From assembly GCA_036272815.1 (NCBI GenBank), contig DATAYA010000045.1:1-6731 (forward strand): 6,731 nucleotides of DNA, written 5' to 3'. Below the pieces are notes generated by a model. That model did no database searches. It had not been told where the DNA came from and saw nothing but the letters and a program-made list of their open reading frames with translations. Each line of letters begins with the position of its first letter. Position 1 is the first letter of the stretch. Source of the stretch: DATAYA01 sp036272815. Lineage in GTDB: Bacteria; Pseudomonadota; Alphaproteobacteria; Acetobacterales; Acetobacteraceae. Of the stretch, positions 1 through 5,416 are shown one piece after another. Position numbers and translations under genes: made by a program.

Positions 1-672
1 GCCGACGCGCTCTCGATCGACCGGACGCTGGCCGAGCGCGAGGCGGCCCTCGCCCCGCTGCCGCTGCCCGCGCCCGCCGCGGCCGCCGCCGCCGCCGCTC
101 CGGCGTCCCCGGCTCCGGCGGCACCGCCACCCGATGCGAACGCCTCGACCGCGACGATGCCGGCCAGCACGCCGCCGGCAGCACCCGCCGGGGCCACCCC
201 GGCAGCACCCAAGGTCGCAGCGATCCCGGCAAGCGTCGCCAGCGCCGGACCGCCGCCCACGATTCCGGCGGCACCGCCATCGCCCGCGAGCATCCCCGGT
301 TTCGCGGTGCCGACCGAGCCGCCGCCGCTCGTGCTCCGGCTCGGCACCGCGCCCGCAGCCACGCCGGTCCCGCAGGCCGCGCCGGGCCTCGTGCCGATCG
401 CGTTCGCCGCCGGCTCCTCGGTGCTGCCGCGCGACGCCTATCTGGCGCTGCGGGCGCTGTCCATGGCGCGCCATGGGCGGACGATCGACGTGACCGGCCG
501 CGGCGAAGCGCCGTCGAGCCTGCCCGCCTTGCAGGCCGCCGCCCTGCAACTCGGGCTCGAGCGGGCACAGGCGATCGCGGCGGCGCTCAACGTCGCCGGC
601 GTGCCGCCGAACGCGATCCGGCTGCACGCGGCGGCGGCGGGTCGCGGCGGCTGGGCGCGTCTGGTAGGTTGA
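1..672 (+). CDS. OmpA-like C-terminal domain protein with Ala/Pro-rich linker (5' end missing)
   Basis: The reading frame is open from the first base to the TGA at 670-672, giving 223 visible residues; the true start lies outside the window. Residues about 1-20 look helical (the run DRTLAEREAAL). Residues about 21-130 are a low-complexity Ala/Pro linker that includes an eight-alanine run at 26-33. From about residue 133 (IAFAAGSSVL) to the end there is an OmpA-like pattern: a GSS..L strand, a helix with LQLGLERAQAIAAAL, GVPPNAIRL, and a closing G.GGW. OmpA-family domains bind peptidoglycan in the periplasm, and such linkers typically span from an anchored N-terminus to the wall. Here the usual TD..G and N..LS..RA motifs are only partly kept (the RA is present, the Asn and TD are not), so wall binding is uncertain. 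The internal ATG at 157 is unlikely to be the start, because the same composition continues upstream of it. It could instead be an uncharacterised conserved protein of the clade. Confidence 0.6.
   Translation, partial: ADALSIDRTLAEREAALAPLPLPAPAAAAAAAAPASPAPAAPPPDANASTATMPASTPPAAPAGATPAAPKVAAIPASVASAGPPPTIPAAPPSPASIPGFAVPTEPPPLVLRLGTAPAATPVPQAAPGLVPIAFAAGSSVLPRDAYLALRALSMARHGRTIDVTGRGEAPSSLPALQAAALQLGLERAQAIAAALNVAGVPPNAIRLHAAAAGRGGWARLVG
82..96 (+). repeat. GCC trinucleotide run (five copies) inside the linker
   Basis: Five consecutive GCC codons (codons 28-32 of the visible frame) form the core of an eight-alanine tract. Slippage here would change linker length by whole residues without breaking the frame. 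Confidence 0.6.
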
Positions 673-770
673 TCTTCGATTCTCCCCGGGGCGCAGCAGC
701 ATGTGCGATGAGCTTCTGATGCACGCCGACCGAAGGCCAGTGGCGCCCCCGGACCCGAGAGCCAAGGGTT

Positions 771-789
771 CCAAGGGCCTCGCCCTTGG
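771..789 (+). repeat. Hairpin 1: perfect 8-bp inverted repeat, 3-base loop
   Basis: The arms CCAAGGGC (771-778) and GCCCTTGG (782-789) are exact reverse complements around the loop CTC. The first seven bases of the left arm also occur at 762-768 (CCAAGGG), giving a second possible left arm. There is no T-tract after it, so it is not an intrinsic terminator. It pairs up with hairpin 2 only 6 bases away. The two-hairpin layout resembles dispersed intergenic palindromic repeats that I recall from GC-rich alphaproteobacteria; I could not check this. Confidence 0.8.
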
Positions 790-795
790 CGGGGT

Positions 796-814
796 CCAGG
801 GGCAGCGCCCCTGG
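796..814 (+). repeat. Hairpin 2: perfect 8-bp inverted repeat abutting the hom start
   Basis: The arms CCAGGGGC (796-803) and GCCCCTGG (807-814) are exact reverse complements around the loop AGC. It has the same stem and loop lengths as hairpin 1. It ends two bases before the TTG at 817, so it would occupy the place where a ribosome binding site for hom is expected. The following CCTTGG (815-820) can pair with CCAAGG at 762-767, which would close both hairpins into a three-way junction. Confidence 0.8.
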
Positions 815-816
815 CC

Positions 817-2127
817 TTGGGCTTGAACCCGCTCCGCATCGGCATAGCCGGCCTCGGCACGGTCGGCACGGGGGTCCTCCGCCTCCTGCACGACAACGCC
901 GAGATCGTCGCCGCCCGCGCCGGCCGCGCGATCGAGGTCGCTGCCATCTCCGCCCGCGACCGCGGCCGCGACCGCGGCGTGCGCCTCGACGGCATGCGCT
1001 GGCACGACGATCCGATGACGCTCGCGACCACCAACGGGATCGACGCCGTGGTCGAGCTGATCGGCGGCGCCGAGGGGGTGGCGCGGCATCTGGTGGAGGC
1101 TGCCCTCGGCGCCGGCCGCCCGGTGGTGACGGCGAACAAGGCGCTGCTGGCGGTGCATGGCGCGGAGCTGGCCGCGCTGGCCGAGCGCCGCGGCGCGGGG
1201 CTCGCCTTCGAGGCGGCGGTGGCGGGCGGCATCCCGGTCATCAAGGCGCTGCGCGAGGGGCTGGCCGGCAACCGGATCGACGCCATCGCCGGCATCCTGA
1301 ACGGCACCTGCAACTACATCCTGACCACGATGCACCGGCAGGCGGGGCGCGAGCAGGGCGGCGACTTCGCCGAGGTGCTCGCCGAGGCGCAGCGCCTGGG
1401 CTACGCGGAGGCCGATCCGGCCTTCGACATCGACGGGATCGACGCCGCCCACAAGCTCGCGATCCTGGCGGCGCTGGCGTTCGGCCGCCCGGTCGCGTTC
1501 GAGGCGGTGCATGTCGAGGGCATCGGCGGCGTGAGCGCGCTCGACATCGGCTTTGCCGCCGAACTCGGCTACCGGATCAAGCTGCTCGGCATCGCGCGGC
1601 GCACCAGGGCGGGGGTGACGGCGCGGGTGCATCCCTGCCTGGTGCCGCAATCGGCGCCGATCGCCCGCGTCGATGGCGTGTTCAACGCGGTGGTGGCGGA
1701 GGGCGATTTCGTCGGCCGGATCATGCTGGAGGGACGCGGGGCGGGCGGCGGACCCACCGCGTCGGCCGTCGTCGCCGACCTGATCGACCTCGCGCGCGGG
1801 CGGGCGACGCCGGTGTGGGGGGCGGCATCGGGTGCGCTCTCCACCCTGCCGTCGGTCTCGATCGCGGCGCATGTCGGGGCGTACTACCTGCGGCTGATGG
1901 TGGTGGACCGCCCGGGCGTCATCGCGGACGTCGCCGCCGCGCTGCGCGACGAGGGCGTCTCCCTCGAGAGCATGATCCAGCGCGGCCGGGCGCCGAGCGA
2001 GGCGGTGCCGGTGGTGCTGGTCACCCACGAGACGGCGGAGACGGCGATGCGCGGCGCGCTCGCGCGGATCGCCCGGCTCGATGCGGTGCTCGAGCCGCCG
2101 ACGCTGATCCGGATCGAGTCCGGTTGA
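817..2127 (+). CDS. hom: Homoserine dehydrogenase (NAD(P)-dependent), with C-terminal ACT domain
   Basis: This cytosolic enzyme reduces aspartate semialdehyde to homoserine, the branch point to threonine, methionine and isoleucine. The 436 residues match the usual length of the monofunctional enzyme. In order they show a Rossmann nucleotide site GIAGLGTVGTG (9-19), a TANKALL segment (Lys108), the family signature GILNGTCNYILT (159-170), and a catalytic segment GYAEADPAFDIDGIDAAHKL. In that segment Glu198, Asp209 and Lys213 have the spacing of the yeast Glu208/Asp219/Lys223 set. A C-terminal ACT domain (about 355-436, beginning YYLRLMVVDRPGV) suggests feedback control, in known homologues by threonine. 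No in-frame ATG exists between the upstream stop (709-711) and the conserved core. The start is therefore probably TTG 817 or TTG 823, and both lie just behind hairpin 2. The 823 TTG overlaps the TGA of a 35-codon upstream ORF. glpX follows after 14 bases. Confidence 0.95.
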   Translation: MGLNPLRIGIAGLGTVGTGVLRLLHDNAEIVAARAGRAIEVAAISARDRGRDRGVRLDGMRWHDDPMTLATTNGIDAVVELIGGAEGVARHLVEAALGAGRPVVTANKALLAVHGAELAALAERRGAGLAFEAAVAGGIPVIKALREGLAGNRIDAIAGILNGTCNYILTTMHRQAGREQGGDFAEVLAEAQRLGYAEADPAFDIDGIDAAHKLAILAALAFGRPVAFEAVHVEGIGGVSALDIGFAAELGYRIKLLGIARRTRAGVTARVHPCLVPQSAPIARVDGVFNAVVAEGDFVGRIMLEGRGAGGGPTASAVVADLIDLARGRATPVWGAASGALSTLPSVSIAAHVGAYYLRLMVVDRPGVIADVAAALRDEGVSLESMIQRGRAPSEAVPVVLVTHETAETAMRGALARIARLDAVLEPPTLIRIESG

Positions 2128-2129
2128 AC

Positions 2130-2134
2130 AGGAG
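2130..2134 (+). promoter_or_regulatory. Ribosome binding site of glpX
   Basis: AGGAG lies 7 bases before the ATG at 2142, inside the 14-base gap after the hom stop. It fixes the glpX start and contrasts with the apparent lack of a ribosome binding site in front of hom. Confidence 0.8.
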
Positions 2135-2141
2135 CACGACG

Positions 2142-3125
2142 ATGGCCGACACCGCCTCCTATCAGAGCGACCGCAACCTGGCCCTGGAGCTGGTGCGCGT
2201 GACCGAGGCGGCGGCGCTCGCCGCGAGCCGCTGGATGGGCCGCGGCCGCAAGAACGAGGCCGACGGCGCCGCGGTCGAGGCGATGCGCAAGGCGTTCGAC
2301 AGCGTCGCCATCACCGGCACAGTGGTGATCGGCGAGGGCGAGATGGACGAAGCGCCGATGCTCTTCATCGGCGAGCGCGTCGGCGCCGGCGGCCCGGAGA
2401 TGGACATCGCTGTCGATCCGCTGGAGGGCACGGTGCTCACCGCCAAGGGCGCGCCGAACGCGCTCGCGGTCGTGGCGCTGGCGCAGAAGGGCAATTTCCT
2501 GCACGCGCCCGACATCTACATGGACAAGATCGCGGTCGGCGGCGGGCTGCCGGCGGGCGTGGTCGATCTCGATGCACCGATGGCGGAGAATTTGCGCAAC
2601 CTCGCGCGCGCCAAGAAGCGCGACATCGGCGATTTGGTGGTCTGCCTGCTCGATCGCGACCGCCACGGCGAGCACCTGGCGCGGGTGCGCGAGGCGGGCG
2701 CGCGGGCGATGCTGATTAGCGACGGCGACGTCGCCGGCGTGATCGCGACGACGCAGCCGGAGAGCGGCGTCGATCTCTACGTCGGCGCCGGGGGCGCGCC
2801 CGAGGGCGTGCTGGCGGCGGCGGCGCTGCGCTGCGTCGGCGGCCAGATGCAGGGCCGCCTGCTGTACGAGAACGACGTGCAGCGGGAGCGCGCGCGCGGC
2901 ATGGGGGTCGCCGACCTGTCGCACAAATACACTGCCGAGGAGATGGCGCGCGGCGATGTGCTGTTCGCGGCGACCGGCGTCACCGGCGGCCCGATGCTGC
3001 GCGGCGTGCGCCGCTTCGGCAGTGGTGCCACGACGCATTCGCTGGTCATGCGCAGCAAATCCGGCACCGTGCGCTCGATCGAGGCGCAGCATAATTTCGC
3101 GACCAAGACCTGGTCGCCGGCCTAG
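2142..3125 (+). CDS. glpX: Fructose-1,6-bisphosphatase, class II (GlpX type)
   Basis: This enzyme hydrolyses fructose-1,6-bisphosphate to fructose-6-phosphate in gluconeogenesis; in autotrophic relatives class II enzymes can also serve the Calvin cycle. The protein has 327 residues, close to E. coli GlpX. Visible motifs are GRGRKNEAD (33-41), the metal-binding GEGEMDEAP (64-72), the phosphatase signature DPLEGT (92-97), IYMDK (125-129), SDGDVAG (193-199), GGAPEGV (217-223) and ATGVTGG (277-283). Set against my recollection of the E. coli active site, Lys37/Asp41, Asp92/Glu95/Thr97, Tyr126, Arg172/Arg174, Asp194/Asp196 and Glu221 fall where expected. The one visible change is Arg for Lys at 172, which is conservative. 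The start is supported by AGGAG 7 bases upstream. The stop codon sits within a 13-bp tandem duplication that sets the C-terminus. The gene is likely cotranscribed with hom. Confidence 0.95.
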   Translation: MADTASYQSDRNLALELVRVTEAAALAASRWMGRGRKNEADGAAVEAMRKAFDSVAITGTVVIGEGEMDEAPMLFIGERVGAGGPEMDIAVDPLEGTVLTAKGAPNALAVVALAQKGNFLHAPDIYMDKIAVGGGLPAGVVDLDAPMAENLRNLARAKKRDIGDLVVCLLDRDRHGEHLARVREAGARAMLISDGDVAGVIATTQPESGVDLYVGAGGAPEGVLAAAALRCVGGQMQGRLLYENDVQRERARGMGVADLSHKYTAEEMARGDVLFAATGVTGGPMLRGVRRFGSGATTHSLVMRSKSGTVRSIEAQHNFATKTWSPA

Positions 3126-3142
3126 GTCGCCGGCCTGGGTCG
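3112..3142 (+). repeat. 13-bp tandem repeat, about 2.4 copies, across the glpX stop codon
   Basis: GGTCGCCGGCCT occurs at 3112-3123 and again at 3125-3136, with GGTCG starting a third copy at 3138. The period is 13. The TAG stop of glpX (3123-3125) is created at the junction of copies 1 and 2. Thirteen is not a multiple of three, so loss or gain of a copy would change the reading frame. Confidence 0.85.
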
Positions 3143-3150
3143 ATGGCGAA

Positions 3151-3162
3151 AGTCCCGGGACT
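3151..3162 (+). promoter_or_regulatory. Perfect 12-bp palindrome in the glpX-recJ gap
   Basis: AGTCCCGGGACT is its own reverse complement. TGGC (3144-3147) and GCCA (3163-3166) flank it and could extend pairing past a 3-base bulge. It could be an operator-like site or a weak RNA hairpin (4-bp stem, 4-base loop), and could equally be chance in such GC-rich DNA. No T-run follows, so a terminator is not supported. Confidence 0.25.
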
Positions 3163-3208
3163 GCCATGCAAGCGCGAGCTGGTCCGATGACGGCTCGCGG
3201 CTGAGGCG

Positions 3209-5005
3209 ATGCCGGACGGAGCGATCCCGGCGCCAGCGCAGCCCGACGCGGCGCTCGGCGTCGCGCGCAGCCTCGGCGGGCGGCGCTGGCTCTGGCGCGA
3301 GGGCGAACCGCGCGACGTGGCGGCGATCGTGCAGCGTCATGACGTGCCGGAGATCGTCGCCCGCGTGCTGGCGGCGCGCGGCGTCGATGCCGAGCGCGCG
3401 GCGGACTTCCTGGCACCGACGCTGCGGGCGCTGCTGCCGGACCCGTCCTGCCTCGCCGACATGGACGCCGCGGCGGCACGGCTCGCGCGCGCGGTCGCGG
3501 CCGGGGAGACCGTCGCGGTGTTCGGCGACTACGACGTCGACGGCGCGTGCAGCGCCGCGGTGATGGTGGTGCTGCTGCGCGGCCTCGGCTGCGCCGTGCT
3601 GCCTTACGTGCCGGACCGGATGACCGAGGGCTACGGCCCGAACGCGCCGGCCTTGCAGGCGCTCGCCGCGCGCGGGGCGAGCCTGTTCGTCTGCGTCGAT
3701 TGCGGCACCGCGGCGGCCGAGCCGCTGGCCGCACTTGCCGGGCGGGCGGACGTGATCGTGCTCGACCACCACAAGGCGGAGGGCATCCAGCCGGTGCTGG
3801 CGACGGTCAACCCGAACCGGCCCGATTGCCGCTCCGGTCTCGGCCATCTCTGCGCCGCCGGCGTCGCCTTCCTGGCCGCCGTCGCGACCCTGCGGGCGCT
3901 GCGTCGGCAGGGCTGGTTCGCGCATCGCGCCGAGCCCGATCTGCGCACGCTGCTCGACCTCGTGGCGCTGGCGACGGTGTGCGACGTGATGCCGCTGACC
4001 GGGCTCAACCGCGCGCTGGTGGGGCAGGGGTTGCGGGTGATGTCACGGCGGGCACGGCCCGGGATCGCGGCCCTGCTGGAGCTGGCAGCGAGCCGGGAGG
4101 CGCCGACCGCCGTCACCTGCGGCTACGGGCTCGGGCCGCGCATCAACGCGGGCGGCCGGATCGGCGAGGCCGGTCTCGGCCTGCGGCTGCTGCTGGCGAC
4201 GGATGCGGCGGAGGCGCGGACGCTGGCCGAGACGCTGGACGGCGTGAACCGGCAGCGCCAGACCGTCGAGGCCGGGATGCTGGATTGCGCGCTCGCCGAG
4301 GCGGCGGCGCAGTTCGAGGCCGGGCGGGCGGTCGCCTGCGTGTTCGGGCCTGAGTGGCATCCCGGCGTGGTCGGCATCGTCGCCGGCCGGATCAAGGAGA
4401 AATTCAACCGTCCGGCCTGCGTCGGCGGCATCGCGGAGGGTCGCATTCGCGGCTCCGGGCGGTCGGTGGCGGGGCTCGACCTCGGGGCCGCGGTGATCCT
4501 CGCGCGGCAGCGGGGCATCCTGGACACCGGCGGCGGCCACGCGATGGCGGCCGGGTTCTCGCTGCCGGTGGCGGGAGCAGAAGCGTTCCGGGCGCTGCTG
4601 GAAGAACGACTGGCGGCGGCGCGGCTGCTGCCCGGGGCGGCGGACCTGCTGGTCGAAGGCACGGTCGCGGTGGCGGCGGCGACGGTCGGGCTGGCCACGG
4701 CGCTCGACCGTCTCGCACCGTTCGGCCACGCCAATGAGGAACCGACGCTGGTGCTGCCGCGGGTGCGGGTGGTGCGGGCCGACCGGGTCGGGCGCGAGGG
4801 CGGCACGGTGCGGGCGCATGTCGCGGGCGAGGACGGGCTCGGCCGGCTCAAGGCGATGCTGTTCCGCGCCGGCGACGGCGCCCTCGCGACGGCGCTGCTG
4901 GCGCGGCCCGGCGTGCCGCTGCATCTGGCAGGCCATCTGCGGGCGGAGGCATGGAACGGTGCGGTCGCGCCGTGCCTGACGGTGCGCGACGCGGCCCTTG
5001 CCTGA
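3209..5005 (+). CDS. recJ: Single-stranded-DNA-specific exonuclease RecJ
   Basis: RecJ degrades single-stranded DNA 5' to 3' in recombinational repair (RecFOR pathway), mismatch repair and stalled-fork processing. The protein has 598 residues against about 577 in E. coli. The DHH phosphoesterase core is complete: FGDYDVDG (105-112, with Asp107/109/111), VDCGT (163-167), LDHHK (185-189) and VCDVMPL (257-263). GPRINAGGR (309-317) joins the core to the DHHA1 region, which shows WHPGVVGIVAGR (383-394), GSGRS (415-419) and GGGHAMAAGF (441-450). The C-terminal part (about 475-598) fits the OB-fold DNA-binding domain. An in-frame stop at 3188-3190 excludes earlier starts, and ATG 3209 is the first ATG after it. 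GAGG at 3203-3206 is only 2 bases from the ATG, so translation may be weak or coupled to upstream reading. All metal-binding residues I can recognise are present, so the enzyme should be active. Confidence 0.96.
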   Translation: MPDGAIPAPAQPDAALGVARSLGGRRWLWREGEPRDVAAIVQRHDVPEIVARVLAARGVDAERAADFLAPTLRALLPDPSCLADMDAAAARLARAVAAGETVAVFGDYDVDGACSAAVMVVLLRGLGCAVLPYVPDRMTEGYGPNAPALQALAARGASLFVCVDCGTAAAEPLAALAGRADVIVLDHHKAEGIQPVLATVNPNRPDCRSGLGHLCAAGVAFLAAVATLRALRRQGWFAHRAEPDLRTLLDLVALATVCDVMPLTGLNRALVGQGLRVMSRRARPGIAALLELAASREAPTAVTCGYGLGPRINAGGRIGEAGLGLRLLLATDAAEARTLAETLDGVNRQRQTVEAGMLDCALAEAAAQFEAGRAVACVFGPEWHPGVVGIVAGRIKEKFNRPACVGGIAEGRIRGSGRSVAGLDLGAAVILARQRGILDTGGGHAMAAGFSLPVAGAEAFRALLEERLAAARLLPGAADLLVEGTVAVAAATVGLATALDRLAPFGHANEEPTLVLPRVRVVRADRVGREGGTVRAHVAGEDGLGRLKAMLFRAGDGALATALLARPGVPLHLAGHLRAEAWNGAVAPCLTVRDAALA

Positions 5006-5013
5006 CCGCCCCG

Positions 5014-5043
5014 CTTGACCGCCTGGGGCCGCGCCGGTAGGTC
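5014..5043 (+). promoter_or_regulatory. Candidate promoter of tRNA-Glu
   Basis: CTTGAC at 5014-5019 equals the common alphaproteobacterial -35 hexamer. Seventeen bases later GTAGGT (5037-5042) matches CTATAT at only three of six positions. The placement, about 25 bases before the tRNA 5' end, is right for a tRNA promoter. The weak -10 keeps confidence modest; the tRNA could also be read through from recJ. Confidence 0.4.
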
Positions 5044-5066
5044 CACGCCCGCTAGTCCGGCGCGCC

Positions 5067-5142
5067 GTCCCGTTCGTCTAGTGGCCCAGGACTCCAGCCT
5101 TTCACGTTGGCAACACGGGTTCGAATCCCGTACGGGACGCCA
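5067..5142 (+). tRNA. tRNA-Glu (anticodon UUC), CCA encoded
   Basis: The sequence folds into a full 76-base cloverleaf. The acceptor arm GTCCCGT (5067-5073) pairs with ACGGGAC (5132-5138). The D stem GTC (5076-5078) pairs with GAC (5090-5092). The anticodon stem CCAGC (5094-5098) pairs with GTTGG (5106-5110) with one G-U pair. The T stem ACGGG (5115-5119) pairs with CCCGT (5127-5131) around the loop TTCGAAT. The anticodon loop CTTTCAC places TTC at 5101-5103, which reads GAA/GAG. Discriminator G (5139) and CCA (5140-5142) are encoded. No T-rich intrinsic terminator is visible downstream. A recombinase remnant lies about 100 bases beyond the 3' end, so this gene may have served as an integration site. 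Confidence 0.97.
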
Positions 5143-5241
5143 CTCCCGAACAAAACTGGGCACCAGGCCACCTGCGGCCGGAAGCGAGCCCGTGGCAGCA
5201 GGCTTCGCCAATGCAGCGGCCGGTCCGCGCATCCGCATCCC

Positions 5242-5415
5242 TCAACCACCAACGATAGCACAGCCGGCGCAAGCGTAATAGCGGGAGCGGCCACTCTTGC
5301 CGGTACGCAGGGCTATGCCCGAGCCGCAGGTGCCGCAGCGCGCGATGCCGGTGAGAAGTGTCGGGCTGCCCACTATTCGGGGCAGCACGCGCTTCGTCGG
5401 CATCGCCAATCTCAT
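5242..5415 (-). pseudogene. Remnant of a large serine recombinase (zinc-ribbon segment only)
   Basis: From ATG 5413-5415 the frame reads 57 residues, ending at TGA 5242-5244. Residues 6-53 resemble the recombinase zinc-beta-ribbon segment of large serine recombinases: a PTKRVLPRIV lead-in, SPTLLTGIARCGTCGSG, LRTGKSGRSRYYACAGC. The four zinc ligands are intact as CxxC (27, 30) and CxxC (49, 52). Whole proteins of this family have about 450-600 residues with an N-terminal catalytic serine domain. Here that domain and everything after the ribbon are missing, so it cannot recombine DNA. The remnant reads towards the tRNA gene. Its ATG lies one base past the efflux gene's stop, so the mini-protein could be translated by coupling, but I see no sign of selection. 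The identification rests on remembered family sequence and no search was run. Confidence 0.7.
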
Positions 5416-5416
5416 A

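Larger units (their letters stand above)
673..816 (+). other. Structured leader between the OmpA-like gene and hom
   Basis: This gap holds no gene that I can support. It contains an 8-bp palindrome CCCCGGGG at 684-691, a 35-codon ORF from ATG 719 to TGA 824-826, and two perfect hairpins at 771-789 and 796-814. No convincing -35/-10 pair and no Shine-Dalgarno in front of hom were found, so the hom promoter may lie further upstream. The short ORF is not rich in Thr, Met or Ile, so it does not look like a classical amino-acid attenuator peptide. Confidence 0.5.

Noticed and set aside
771..814. Twin hairpins as an intrinsic terminator of the OmpA-like gene
   Set aside because: No T-tract follows either hairpin, and they lie about 100-140 bases past the stop and directly against hom.
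673..830. SAM or threonine riboswitch / attenuator in front of hom
   Set aside because: I could not match any known riboswitch consensus, and the short ORF lacks runs of Thr, Ile or Met codons.
786..2141. In-frame open extension upstream of the glpX ATG, which would give a 779-residue fusion
   Set aside because: It reads hom in the wrong frame as Arg/Gly-rich nonsense, and glpX has its own ribosome binding site and a start that matches the family.
3143..3190. 15-codon ORF in the glpX-recJ gap
   Set aside because: It is too short, has no recognisable ribosome binding site, and overlaps the repeat and palindrome; nothing distinguishes it from chance.
1884..3734. Long minus-strand open frame of 616 codons opposite hom, glpX and recJ, plus other long antisense frames at 438-1313, 3122-3925 and 4123-5238
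   Set aside because: They are Arg/Ala/Pro-rich, match no family, and lie opposite genes with clear motifs. Long antisense frames are expected at this GC content.
5015..5294. Open frames on both strands across tRNA-Glu, including a minus-strand one with YGIRTRV
   Set aside because: YGIRTRV is a known kind of artefact from translating the conserved T-arm of tRNA genes in reverse. The tRNA explains the sequence.
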